This document shows, piece after piece, positions 17,891-26,745 of a DNA stretch of 64,000 nucleotides. The stretch is from Belliella pelovolcani. GTDB lineage: Bacteria > Bacteroidota > Bacteroidia > Cytophagales > Cyclobacteriaceae. Where the stretch lies: positions 248,001-312,000 of the forward strand of contig NZ_FTOP01000002.1 in the NCBI RefSeq assembly GCF_900156785.1. The letters run 5' to 3'. A program made the position numbers and the translations under genes. The stretch's first letter is position 1, and each line of letters starts with the position of its first letter. The notes under the pieces are model-generated. The model saw only the letters and a program-made list of their open reading frames with translations. It searched no databases and was not told where the DNA came from.

Positions 17891-18065
17891 TATGTATATC
17901 CGCTTTCTTACCAGTAGAACCTATAAAGTGGTATAAGCCTATGATTTCAAGCCAATATCAATGAATAACTTGTCCGCCATGGCGGATCTAATCCCGAAGC
18001 CTCGGGATCGGATTAATCTAGGAACTTATTTAATTTGGTTAGTGGTATAAAAGCGGATATACATA
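17891..18065. mobile_element. 175-bp MITE-like element with 16-bp terminal inverted repeats and 8-bp target duplication
   Basis: The ends are perfect inverted repeats: TATGTATATCCGCTTT at 17891-17906 and its complement at 18050-18065; the match continues imperfectly to about 26 bp. TTAAATTA flanks both sides (17883-17890 and 18066-18073), as expected of an 8-bp target-site duplication. No protein is encoded. Inside are two palindromes, TCCGCCATGGCGGA (17973-17986) and ATCCCGA-agcc-TCGGGAT (17991-18008). It sits right before the hydrolase start codon; the last base of the right duplication is the A of that ATG. Confidence 0.75.
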
Positions 18066-18072
18066 TTAAATT

Positions 18073-18834
18073 ATGATCTCTTTTACAAAACAAGGAAAAG
18101 GTAATCCTCTGATTTTATTACATGGGTTTTGCGAATCTAAGGAAATGTGGCAAGACATATCTCGAGAGCTTGCTCAGGAGCATAGGGTTTATTGTCTTGA
18201 TTTGCCAGGTTTTGGCGATTCACAAGGGAAAAGTCTTCCACAGAACCTAGAAGAAGTAGCGGTCATCCTTCAAGAATGGATGGAGGAACAAAGTGTCTAT
18301 AATCCAATAATCATTGGCCATTCTTTGGGTGGCTATGTAGCTTTAGCCCTAGCCGAACTGATGGGCTCAGAGCTTCGTGGTATTGGATTATTCCATTCTA
18401 GCGCTTTTGCCGATGATGAAGCAAAGCAGCATACACGAAATAAAACCATCAGCTTTGTCAAAAAGCATGGTGTGGATAAGTTTATAGCATCATTCGTACC
18501 TCCATTATTTGCAGAATTACATAAATCGGAAAATCAGGAAGCTATAGACCTACTTATTGAAATAGGGAAAAAAACACCAAAGGAAACTGTGCTCAATTAT
18601 ATCAAGGCGATGCGAGATAGAAAAGATAGATTTGAAGTTTGGAAAACTTTTCAAGGACCCAAACTCCTAATTGCAGGTGAATTGGATCAAGCTGTAAAAA
18701 TTGATTCTAGTAGAGCCCATCAAGATTTCACTACTGCATACCATGAATTAGCAGATGTCGGACACATGGGAATGTTTGAGGCAAAGGAAAAGTGTTTAGA
18801 AATACTGAAAGCTTTCTTGGAGCAACGCGGATGA
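18073..18834 (+). CDS. Alpha/beta hydrolase
   Basis: 253 residues, alpha/beta-hydrolase fold. HGF after strand 3 gives the oxyanion region, the nucleophile is S84 in GHSLGG, and a late His is in DVGHMGMFEA. The acid is probably the Asp in AGELDQAV. The substrate cannot be told; the family includes carboxylesterases and MEP/menaquinone-type hydrolases. Its ATG directly touches the target duplication of a MITE-like element, so its native promoter and leader have been displaced or replaced. Its stop codon falls inside the first unit of a 184-bp repeat, so the last residue or two come from repeat sequence. Confidence 0.88.
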   Translation: MISFTKQGKGNPLILLHGFCESKEMWQDISRELAQEHRVYCLDLPGFGDSQGKSLPQNLEEVAVILQEWMEEQSVYNPIIIGHSLGGYVALALAELMGSELRGIGLFHSSAFADDEAKQHTRNKTISFVKKHGVDKFIASFVPPLFAELHKSENQEAIDLLIEIGKKTPKETVLNYIKAMRDRKDRFEVWKTFQGPKLLIAGELDQAVKIDSSRAHQDFTTAYHELADVGHMGMFEAKEKCLEILKAFLEQRG

Positions 18835-19363
18835 CGCTGATTTTACAGATTAGCGCAGATAATTTTTTGATCTGTTCTTCCGAGTATTCTCTGTGTCCTC
18901 TGTGGTTAAAAAAAGATAAGCCGCAGAGGGCGCAATGGTTCACAGAGAATTTTTAAAATCCGTGCCTATCCGCTCAATCCGTGTCATCTGCGTTCTATGG
19001 TTAATGGAACGGGGATGACGCTGATTTTGCAGATTACCGCGGATAATTTTTTGATCTGTTCTTCCGTGTATTCTCTGTGTACTCTGTGGTTAAAAAAGGA
19101 TAAGCCGCAGAGAGCGCAATGGTTCACAGAGATTTATTAAATCCGTGCCTATCCGCTCAATCCGTGTCATCTGCGTTCTATGGTTAATGGAACGGGGATG
19201 ACGCTGATTTTGCAGATTACCGCGGATAATTTTTTGATCTGTTCTTCCGAGTATTCTCTGTGTCTTCTGTGGTAAAAAAAAGATAAGCCGCAGAGGGCGC
19301 AATGGTTCACAGAGAATTTTTAAAATCCGTGCCTATCCCTCAATCCGTATCATCTGCGTTCTA
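18829..19363. repeat. Three tandem copies of a 184-bp non-coding repeat
   Basis: Units begin at 18829, 19013 and 19196 with GGATGACGCTGATTTT; the period is 184 and then 183 bp, and the last copy is slightly short (to about 19363). Copies differ at only a few positions (for example ACAGATTAGCGCAGAT versus GCAGATTACCGCGGAT). Each unit contains the phrases TCTCTGTG and TCCGTG common to dispersed ATCCGCG/GTGTCATCTGCG-type repeats of several bacterial phyla. ORFs across it are repeat artefacts. It fills the whole gap between the hydrolase and the cryptochrome gene. Confidence 0.85.
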
Positions 19364-19365
19364 TT

Positions 19366-20790
19366 CTAAAGGAATGACTTGGGTAGCTTTACCATGGGGT
19401 GTGGATAAGTGCTACCTAAGGAGACTCCAAATTCTTTGAGTTCCTTTGTGGATAAGTCGAATGGTTGATGAATATCAAAACCAGGTATTTCAGCTAATTC
19501 TGGTATCCAATGCCTGATATACGCTCCCTTTCTATCATAATTATTGGCCTGCTTGAGAATATTGAAGTACCTATTTTCTCGCGGGTCATTACCCACTCCT
19601 GCTACGTACATCCAATTTCCCCAATTGGAGCAGACATCATAATCTATCAATAAACTTTCAAAATATTCCGCACCCCATCTCCAGTCAATATTCAGGTCAT
19701 TTACTAGAAATGAAGCTACATTTTGTCGACCCCGATTGGACATGAATCCAGTTGCATTAAGTTCCCGCATATTGGCATCTATGAAAGGAATCCCTGTATT
19801 ACCCTCTGCCCATTTTTGGAATAGTTTTTCATTTCTAACCCAGTTATCCACATAATTTTTGATCCCTGATAGCTTGAAAACATTATTGCCATGTTTCTTT
19901 GCAATAAACCTAAAGTAATCCCTCCATATCAATTCAAAGATTAGCCAATAAGTAGATTGGTTCTTCTTCCGCTCTTTTTCGTAAAGCTTCACTTCCTCAT
20001 AGATATATCTAGGGGAAAGGCATCCCAAAGACAACCATGCCGAAAATTTACTGCTGTAATCTTCTCCAAGTAAACCATTTCTGGTTTCTTTATAAATTTT
20101 AAGCTGATCTCTTTCCCAAAAATAAGTCTTTAACCTATGCATTCCAGCACTTTCACCTCCCTCAAATTTGATGGCTGCTCGATCATCAGTGACCTTTTCC
20201 ACTTGCATCCAACTGGGTAATTTGAAATGGAGGTCATTACTTAAATCAGGTGTATTAATTTTTTTAGGTTGTGGATAAGTCTTCCTTACTTTGGAAAGTT
20301 TTTCACATTCTTTTCTGAACTGAGTAAAAACCTCAGGTGTCTGGCTAACTGGAAATGGTAAATCATCAATATGGAAAAGTGTGCTTTGCCAAAATGCCTC
20401 TGTCCCTATTCTGTCTTTATAAAGTGAATGCTCCAAGGCGGCTTCCACAGATTTTTCCTCAGAAGTCACTTCTTCTGTGAAGTAAACCGCATCAACTTTA
20501 TATTTTTTAGCAAGAATTGGTATCACATTTTCAGGAAGTCCCGAGCTAATTATCAAATTAGAACCCAAAGATTTTAGGTTATCTTGTAAGTTAAGAACAG
20601 ATTCAAGTAGAAATTGAGCTCTAAATCCTGCAGTTTTTTTCTGACCTATAGATAAAGAGTCAAATTGTCTTGGGTCAAAACAATATACTGGAATTACTTC
20701 TTCTGCTTTTTCTACAGCTGAAAATAAGGCTGCATGATCATGCAGCCTTAAATCATTCCTAAACCAAACTAATAATCGCTTATATTTCAT
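19366..20790 (-). CDS. DASH-type cryptochrome
   Basis: 474 residues from the ATG at 20790. The N-terminal photolyase domain begins LLVWFRNDLRLHDHAAL; the C-terminal FAD-binding domain carries WRDYFRFIAKKHGNN, TGIPFIDANMRELNATGFMSNRGRQNVASF and DYDVCSNWGNWMYVAGVG, all characteristic of the cry-DASH subfamily. Known members bind FAD and methenyl-tetrahydrofolate and repair cyclobutane dimers mainly in single-stranded DNA; some act in light signalling. Stands alone on the minus strand. Its stop lies 2 bp from the last 184-bp repeat unit. Confidence 0.95.
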   Translation of the reverse strand: MKYKRLLVWFRNDLRLHDHAALFSAVEKAEEVIPVYCFDPRQFDSLSIGQKKTAGFRAQFLLESVLNLQDNLKSLGSNLIISSGLPENVIPILAKKYKVDAVYFTEEVTSEEKSVEAALEHSLYKDRIGTEAFWQSTLFHIDDLPFPVSQTPEVFTQFRKECEKLSKVRKTYPQPKKINTPDLSNDLHFKLPSWMQVEKVTDDRAAIKFEGGESAGMHRLKTYFWERDQLKIYKETRNGLLGEDYSSKFSAWLSLGCLSPRYIYEEVKLYEKERKKNQSTYWLIFELIWRDYFRFIAKKHGNNVFKLSGIKNYVDNWVRNEKLFQKWAEGNTGIPFIDANMRELNATGFMSNRGRQNVASFLVNDLNIDWRWGAEYFESLLIDYDVCSNWGNWMYVAGVGNDPRENRYFNILKQANNYDRKGAYIRHWIPELAEIPGFDIHQPFDLSTKELKEFGVSLGSTYPHPMVKLPKSFL

Positions 20791-20919
20791 TATCAATAAA
20801 ACCGACTGTTTATATAAAGTGTTTGTGCTTTCTATATAATATTCCCTTTATTGCCAATCCATTGAAACATGCTTTCTTTAAAGCTGCACACAAATCAATT
20901 GCAAACAATCAAAAACACC

Positions 20920-21507
20920 ATGAATAAGTTAACAACAGTCCTTATCACCCTACTTTTCCTTTCATTTCATGCCTATCCTCAGAGAGATCAAGCACCTCAA
21001 GGTCCAGGTTCACTGGCTTTTTGGGAAAATCTCTCCAAATTATGTGGAAAATCATTTGAAGGAGAAATGCTCAATGCCTCAGAAAATGATCAATTCTATG
21101 GTAAAAAATTAGTGATGCATGTCAGAACTTGTGAAGATGGAAAGATCACCATTCCTTTTCATGTGGGTGATGATCATTCTAGGACTTGGGTACTGACTAT
21201 GGAAGAGGGGAATGTCATCAAGCTAAAACATGATCATAGGCATGAAGATGGATCAGAAGATAGAGTGACTCAATATGGTGGAATTAGCAGCAATACTGGA
21301 ATGGCAAGGTTACAGTTTTTCCCCGCAGATCAAGAAACTACGGATTTGATTCCTTATGCTGCCACTAATATTTGGTGGATTACTTTGGACGATACTACAT
21401 TTTCTTATAATCTAAGAAGGATCAACAATGATTCGTCTATTAATGTGAAGTTTGATTTGACCAGAGAGGTGGAAACTCCTCCTACTCCTTGGGGTTGGGA
21501 AGACTAA
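20920..21507 (+). CDS. Exported protein of unknown function
   Basis: 195 residues from the ATG at 20920, chosen because it opens a clear signal peptide (MNKLTTVLITLLFLSFHAYP); the frame itself extends to an earlier ATG at 20869. The mature part is beta-rich, with a His/Asp run HVGDDHSRTWVLTMEEGN and HDHRHEDGSEDRVTQYGG in the middle and a Trp-rich end (TPWGWED). I do not recognise a named family; a lipocalin-like or calycin-like beta barrel is possible. Single gene divergent from the cryptochrome, convergent with the Fic gene and sharing a terminator with it. Confidence 0.75.
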   Translation: MNKLTTVLITLLFLSFHAYPQRDQAPQGPGSLAFWENLSKLCGKSFEGEMLNASENDQFYGKKLVMHVRTCEDGKITIPFHVGDDHSRTWVLTMEEGNVIKLKHDHRHEDGSEDRVTQYGGISSNTGMARLQFFPADQETTDLIPYAATNIWWITLDDTTFSYNLRRINNDSSINVKFDLTREVETPPTPWGWED

Positions 21508-21510
21508 TTA

Positions 21511-21545
21511 AAAAAAGGGAAGATTTAAGATTTCTTCCCTTTTTT
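21511..21545. terminator. Bidirectional terminator containing the Fic stop codon
   Basis: AAAAAAGGGAAGA (21511-21523) and TCTTCCCTTTTTT (21533-21545) are perfect complements with T-runs in both directions. The Fic stop (21525-21527) is in the loop. Confidence 0.85.
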
Positions 21546-22481
21546 GTTTTTTAGGTAGTTCTCAATTGATTTTTTGGAGGTGTACCATACTCGACCCTCT
21601 TTGTAAGCTTCTATTTTCCCTTGACGCGCCAGCAAACTGATGTATTCTTGACCATAAGGAACATCTGGCTCTTGGACAATATTGGAAATTGCATCAAAAT
21701 CACCAGTTGTATCTTCCAAACTATTTAAATAAATCGTCAGCGACCTATCGACAGCTTGTACAATAAGAAACAGTAATTTATCAAAATTACCATTGTTGGC
21801 TAGATTCAGGGCTTGGTAGTAGCGCTTTCTGTCCACACCTAAGATCACTGCTGGAGGAAATCCTTCTTTCATAAGCAGCAAATTCATCAACAACCTTACT
21901 GTACGTCCATTGCCATCAAAAAAAGGATGGATCCAGACAAAGCGATGATGAAACAAAGTGACTTTTTGAAGAATATCCATCTTGCTCGTATTCTCCCATT
22001 CAATCAGTTCAGTGATATAGTCGGGGACCCTAAGGGCATTTGGGGGTATGAAATTAGCCCCTCCAATACGAACACCTGCTGTGCGGAACCTTCCAGCAAA
22101 GTCTTTTTGGATTTTATTGAGGACTATTTCGTGCACATCTAGGACGTCTCTTTCTGTCAATTTATAATCTGCCGATGCCAGAGACTGTACATAGGTGATG
22201 GCCTCTCTGTGGTTTACAATTTCCAGATGCTCGTTCAAAGATTTGCCACCTACGGTAATTCCATCTTCAAGTACCATTCTGGTCTCTTGCAAGGTTAGCG
22301 TATTTCCTTCAATGTGATTGGAATTATAAGTCCATTCAACATTCAAGTTTTCTCTAATATTGGCAAGTACTGCATAAGGAATTGGACGGAATTCATCCAG
22401 TCTTTGCTTTTTCTTATGCACAGATTGCATCAATTGCAAAGTGATCTCACTCAGTTGCCCTATATTAAATACATATTTCAC
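21525..22481 (-). CDS. Fic-domain AMPylase-type protein with built-in inhibitory motif
   Basis: 318 residues, GTG start. The Fic motif is HPFFDGNGRT with catalytic H185. The N-terminal inhibitory motif S54-xxx-E58-G (SNHIEGN) marks a class II enzyme whose activity is held in check by its own helix. A flap-like segment (NFIPPNALRV) lies between. The C-terminal 60 residues look like a winged helix (YISLLARQGKIEAYKEGRVWYTSKKSIENYL), a common DNA-binding add-on of Fic/DOC-like chromosomal proteins. Such enzymes transfer AMP to target proteins; the target here is unknown. Single gene. Confidence 0.93.
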   Translation of the reverse strand: MKYVFNIGQLSEITLQLMQSVHKKKQRLDEFRPIPYAVLANIRENLNVEWTYNSNHIEGNTLTLQETRMVLEDGITVGGKSLNEHLEIVNHREAITYVQSLASADYKLTERDVLDVHEIVLNKIQKDFAGRFRTAGVRIGGANFIPPNALRVPDYITELIEWENTSKMDILQKVTLFHHRFVWIHPFFDGNGRTVRLLMNLLLMKEGFPPAVILGVDRKRYYQALNLANNGNFDKLLFLIVQAVDRSLTIYLNSLEDTTGDFDAISNIVQEPDVPYGQEYISLLARQGKIEAYKEGRVWYTSKKSIENYLKNKKGKKS

Positions 22482-22777
22482 ACACTAAAGGTACGATTTT
22501 TAAATGAATATCGGTAAGATCTCAGAATATTTTATCCGATATTATAGCCTCTCTAAAGTTTAAATCAACAATATCTATTGATTCCTCAGTAAATTAATCA
22601 TGTTTGCTATGATTGTATAAATGGTAGGTTTTAGAAGTGGAGCTTTTCTTTTGACTTTGTGAAGCATATATACCACTTGTTCTTTTATTCATAGTCGGTG
22701 AACTTGTTTCCCAAATCATAGCTGTGAAAATTAAGATATAAGACTTAAATTTAATTTTCAGTCTTATATATTTCCCT

Positions 22778-25183
22778 ATGAATAAGTTCGCCCAAAACAA
22801 CCTCTACTTTCTTTTTTCAACTCTTCTACTTATTGGATGTAAATCTGAATCTCCGAAATTAAGTTTTCAAAACCTTGTAGCTGACAGCCAACAGTTGATT
22901 GGGAAAAAAGAATACCTCAATTCACCTTATGTCACAGCTGGGGATCGGGTCTATATGGTGGGCCACCAGGATGGGACTTTCCCTGATTTGGGTTGGCATG
23001 TAGCAGGAGAGATGGGTGGAATTTGGAATCATCCGATCAAGCTAATGGATGGGTTTACGGCTAGTGTTGGGGCTAATGGCTCTCAATTTTGCTTAAATCA
23101 AGCCAGCTCATTTGTCAATTTTCCTTTTGCAAATAAACATCAATTTGAAATTCCAGAACTCAATTTACTGATAGATCGCTTTCAGTTTGTGCCCGAGGGG
23201 CAACAAGGTTTGATAGTCGAGTTTTTGATTCGAAATCAAGGAGATACTGTCCTGGACACCAATTTCGATTTTTCTGGGCATACTGACTTGATGCCTGTTT
23301 GGCTGGGTGAAGAAGTAGGAATGATTGACTACGAAGATGAGCTGACATTCGATGACAGTAGACAAGCTTGGAGAGGTAAAGACAAAGGTAATGAGTGGTT
23401 TGTACTCTTTGGTTCTGACAGGAAAGTGTCAGCAACTGAGTCCCCTGAAGTAGGATGTGATTATCAGCCACAGGGAAAGGGAAAATCTGCAAATCTTCAA
23501 TATCAGCTACGCATCAAGCCAGGTAAAGAAACTACAATCCGATTTTACATTGCTGGGTCTTATACTAGTCAACAGGATGTTGAGCAGACTTTTGATTTGA
23601 TAAAATCTAGGCCTGAGGACTTGCTTAAGGAAAAAATCAAACATTACGAAGAGATTGCATCCTTATCAAAACTAACCATACCTGATAAAGCATTGGAGCA
23701 GGCATTCGAATGGGTAAAGTACAATACGGAATGGTTGGTTCGCGATGTGCCTGAGCAAGGCAGGGGCCTTGGCGCAGGCATGCCGGATTATCCATGGTGG
23801 TTTGGTGTGGACAACGAGTATACGCTCAAGGGTGCAATTGCGACAGGTAGGAAGGATTTGGTTTATAGTACGATTGAACTTATCCACAAACTTTCCAAGT
23901 TCAATGGCAATGGACAAGTTATTCATGAAGTCAGTACGAATGGGGTAATCTTCAATCCTGGTAATATCAATGAAACACCTCAGTTTGCTTCTCTGATTTG
24001 GTGGGTATATCAGTGGACTGGAGATAAGGCATTTTTGGGGAAATACTATCCCTTTATCAAACAAGGTCTGGTTTGGTTGATGGAGGAAAATGATGAAGAT
24101 GGGAATCTTTTCCCTGATGGATATGGCATGATGGAAATCCATGGCTTGGAATCAGAAATGATTGATGTGGCGGTTTACACCCAAAGGGCTTTCTCAGATG
24201 CTGCTAAGATGGCGATCATCATGGGAGAGAATGATCAAGCTGAAAGTTATCAACAAACCGCTGATTTGCTGAGGGAGAAAATAAACGAAGAATTTTGGGT
24301 GGAAGAATTCAATTCCTATGCTGATTTTATTGGTACTACAGCCGAGGCGCTTCACTTGATAGATGCAGCTATCGTGAGAGCAGATACACTCAATAAGCCG
24401 TGGGCTGTGGAAGAATTGAGAGCAACGAAGAAAAAGTTATCCACCTATCCAAGAAACCAAAAACAAGGTTTTGTACTATTTCACAACTGGGTGGTCAATA
24501 CGCCTATGGAAATGGGAATAGCAGATCATGAAAAGGCAATCAAAGCACTAGACAAAGGGAGTAAATTTGTCAATCCTTTTGGGGTTTTTGTGACGGGTAT
24601 TGATCGTGATGAAAGTTCAGAGTTAGCCGATGGGAAGTTTGAAGGAAGTAAGGTATTCTCTTACACAGGAGCGGTGATGACTTTACCAACAGGTGTGCAA
24701 GCAATATCAGAAAACAATTATGGCAGACCAGACCAAGCACTTGATTATTTGAAGCGTATGACAAGATCATTCGGTTTTGCGCTTCCAGGGTCCATCTATG
24801 AAGTCTCTCCTGACTATGGGATGATGGCTCAAGCTTGGAATCTATACAGTTATGCAGTTCCTATAGTGACACAGTTTTTTGGGATACAGCCAGATGCTCA
24901 AAACAAAGTTATCCTCATCAAGCCTCAGATGCCTAGCAGTTGGGACAATGCTAAAATCGATAATGTCATCATCGGAGATAATCGTATTTCTATGGAATTC
25001 AAGAAGCAGGGTGATGAAATACAAGTCTTGGTCACTCAGGAGAAAGATGACTGGGAAGTCCATTTGGATCCATCATTTTATCCCGCACAATCAATTAAAA
25101 TGAACGAAACAATCTTTGATTCCGTAATAAAGGGAACCTACTCAAGTACTGGCAATTTAGTTTCCTACATTTTAAAATTTTAA
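22778..25183 (+). CDS. Lipoprotein glycoside hydrolase-like protein with (alpha/alpha)6 barrel
   Basis: 801 residues. The signal peptide ends in LLLIGC, so it is probably a lipoprotein. A beta-sandwich N-terminal half (to about residue 290) is followed by a six-hairpin barrel rich in the usual Trp/Asp motifs (MPDYPWWFGVDNEYTLKGAI, FASLIWWVYQWTGD, DEDGNLFPDGYGMMEIHG, GVQAISENNYGRPDQALDYL) and a small C-terminal beta domain. This layout is that of glycogen-debranching, GH63- or GH78-like six-hairpin glycosidases. Probable acids are Asp/Glu in DNEYT and MEIHGLESE, but I cannot assign a CAZy family or substrate. Followed after 3 bp by a thioredoxin-like gene. Confidence 0.8.
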   Translation: MNKFAQNNLYFLFSTLLLIGCKSESPKLSFQNLVADSQQLIGKKEYLNSPYVTAGDRVYMVGHQDGTFPDLGWHVAGEMGGIWNHPIKLMDGFTASVGANGSQFCLNQASSFVNFPFANKHQFEIPELNLLIDRFQFVPEGQQGLIVEFLIRNQGDTVLDTNFDFSGHTDLMPVWLGEEVGMIDYEDELTFDDSRQAWRGKDKGNEWFVLFGSDRKVSATESPEVGCDYQPQGKGKSANLQYQLRIKPGKETTIRFYIAGSYTSQQDVEQTFDLIKSRPEDLLKEKIKHYEEIASLSKLTIPDKALEQAFEWVKYNTEWLVRDVPEQGRGLGAGMPDYPWWFGVDNEYTLKGAIATGRKDLVYSTIELIHKLSKFNGNGQVIHEVSTNGVIFNPGNINETPQFASLIWWVYQWTGDKAFLGKYYPFIKQGLVWLMEENDEDGNLFPDGYGMMEIHGLESEMIDVAVYTQRAFSDAAKMAIIMGENDQAESYQQTADLLREKINEEFWVEEFNSYADFIGTTAEALHLIDAAIVRADTLNKPWAVEELRATKKKLSTYPRNQKQGFVLFHNWVVNTPMEMGIADHEKAIKALDKGSKFVNPFGVFVTGIDRDESSELADGKFEGSKVFSYTGAVMTLPTGVQAISENNYGRPDQALDYLKRMTRSFGFALPGSIYEVSPDYGMMAQAWNLYSYAVPIVTQFFGIQPDAQNKVILIKPQMPSSWDNAKIDNVIIGDNRISMEFKKQGDEIQVLVTQEKDDWEVHLDPSFYPAQSIKMNETIFDSVIKGTYSSTGNLVSYILKF

Positions 25184-25186
25184 ATT

Positions 25187-26191
25187 ATGAAGTCTATTCT
25201 TTCTTTAATTTTGATCTTTTTAATCAGTTCAAATTTATTTTCTCAAAACGCATCTCTCAACTTTCAAATGGAGGGAAAGTTGAAAAAAAATGAAACATGT
25301 CTATTCTATATTGGTGGTCAACAATATTCTCCAAGAGATTTGAGTAAAGAAAGAATTGATTTTAAAGCTGGTACTGTTGAGCAAATCTCTTTAATGAAAT
25401 TAACAAAGAGAGGAAGAGTATTAGGTATCAAAGATTTTTGGATTGTACCGGGAGAATCTACTTTTACAGGTACATTGGATCCATTTCATGTCGAGTTGGA
25501 TCCAATTAATGAATATCAAAGTTTTCAAAATGAAATCAATAATGCGATTTCCCTGTCTACTAAATTAGAAATTATTGAATCAAATTTGGAAAATATAGTT
25601 TCATTGTCAAACCTGATTACAATCAGTAGTAAACTAGAATCAGAAAAGTTAGAAGCACTAATTGAGCAAATACCTCCTTCCATGCATCAAAATCAAATTT
25701 ACTTACAGTTAGAAGATGAGCTTCTTAAAAATAAACTTTTGGAAAATGAAGAGGTCCTCACAAAATCAAAGAAGGGAGAGGTTTTTACGGCATTCGAATT
25801 AGAAAACAAAGATGGCGAAATTGTCACCCTTGAAGACTTAAAAGGGAAGCCTACCTTAATAGAATTTACATTTACGGGTTGTGCTGGATGTGTAAAAATT
25901 CTTCCAGAGCTAAGAGAAGTTTACGATCAATATGAAGGAAAATTGAATATTGTTAGCATCTACAGTGACAAAACAAGAAAGTCATTTGAAAACAATAACC
26001 CAGTTTATAAAAAAGAATTAGTTATCTGGACTTCACTTTGGGATCCAACTGATTTTGTTTCAAGGGTAAATCAAGTCAATACTTACCCAACTTTTATACT
26101 ATTGAATGAACATGGTGAGATGATAGATAAATTCTTGATAATTGGTAATGGAAAAGTCAAACGTAAAATCGCTGCCTTAAACCTAGATTAA
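25187..26191 (+). CDS. TlpA-like thioredoxin-fold protein, exported
   Basis: 334 residues. N-terminal signal peptide (ILSLILIFLISSNLFS). The first 200 residues resemble the DUF4369-type beta region that precedes TlpA domains in Bacteroidota. The last 130 form a TlpA/AhpC-TSA-like thioredoxin domain with redox pair C232-A-G-C235 (TFTGCAGCVK) and a YPTFILLNEHG cis-Pro segment. A periplasmic disulfide reductase or carrier is likely. It starts 3 bp after the glycosidase gene, so both are in one operon; whether it serves that enzyme is not clear. Convergent with yjbQ with no gap. Confidence 0.85.
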   Translation: MKSILSLILIFLISSNLFSQNASLNFQMEGKLKKNETCLFYIGGQQYSPRDLSKERIDFKAGTVEQISLMKLTKRGRVLGIKDFWIVPGESTFTGTLDPFHVELDPINEYQSFQNEINNAISLSTKLEIIESNLENIVSLSNLITISSKLESEKLEALIEQIPPSMHQNQIYLQLEDELLKNKLLENEEVLTKSKKGEVFTAFELENKDGEIVTLEDLKGKPTLIEFTFTGCAGCVKILPELREVYDQYEGKLNIVSIYSDKTRKSFENNNPVYKKELVIWTSLWDPTDFVSRVNQVNTYPTFILLNEHGEMIDKFLIIGNGKVKRKIAALNLD

Positions 26192-26614
26192 TCAAACTCC
26201 CATGACTGTAAGAACTAGGTTTCTGGGGCCTCCATAATCTCTAAATTCGCATAGATAAATTCCTTGCCAAGTTCCAAGGTTAAGTTTTCCACCAGTAATA
26301 GGTATTTGGAGACTATTTCCTAAAATACTGCTTTTAAGATGCGCAGGCATATCGTCTGCACCTTCGTAAGTGTGGACAAATCGTGGATAAGTTTCTGGAA
26401 TAAGCTCATTGACAAAGGATTCAAAATCTTTTCTTACAGTTGGGTCGGCATTTTCATTAATGGTCAATCCTGCTGAGGTATGTTTGATAAATACCTGCAA
26501 CATGCCCATTTGTACCTGCTTGATTTCAGGTAGCATTTCTTCAATAATTGCAGAGACCAAATGATACCCTCTTGGATAGCTTTTTAGCTGAATTTCTTTT
26601 TGGTAAAGTTTCAT
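26192..26614 (-). CDS. YjbQ (UPF0047) family protein
   Basis: 140 residues, typical. The signature HTSAGLTINENADPTVRKD and the C-terminal LGTWQGIYLCEFRDYGGPRN are both present, with the conserved H and E/D residues that bind metal. Members show weak thiamine-phosphate synthase activity in vitro; the physiological role is unsettled. The stop codon directly abuts the stop of the thioredoxin-like gene. Single minus-strand gene. Confidence 0.93.
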   Translation of the reverse strand: MKLYQKEIQLKSYPRGYHLVSAIIEEMLPEIKQVQMGMLQVFIKHTSAGLTINENADPTVRKDFESFVNELIPETYPRFVHTYEGADDMPAHLKSSILGNSLQIPITGGKLNLGTWQGIYLCEFRDYGGPRNLVLTVMGV

Positions 26615-26745
26615 TGAATTATATTATTTGAAAAGCTTGTTTTCTATTTTAGTTAGCGCCTAAAGACACAATTAAGATAAAAGTAATCCAAATTAAAAAA
26701 GAACAGACTAATCCAACATATAAAAGTAGTTTAAAATTTTGCGTC

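Noticed and set aside
18731-19302. Short minus-strand frames within the 184-bp repeats
   Set aside because: Two similar frames simply mirror the repeated units; there is no coding signal.
18829-19363. CRISPR array
   Set aside because: The unit is 184 bp with no short repeat-spacer pattern, and no cas gene is present.
22594-22717. Minus-strand 41- to 68-residue frame upstream of the glycosidase gene
   Set aside because: No recognisable domain or signal peptide, low-complexity Ser/Lys/Thr composition, and it overlaps the start region of the plus-strand gene; I see nothing that supports translation. The remaining 22482-22777 gap shows no other feature.
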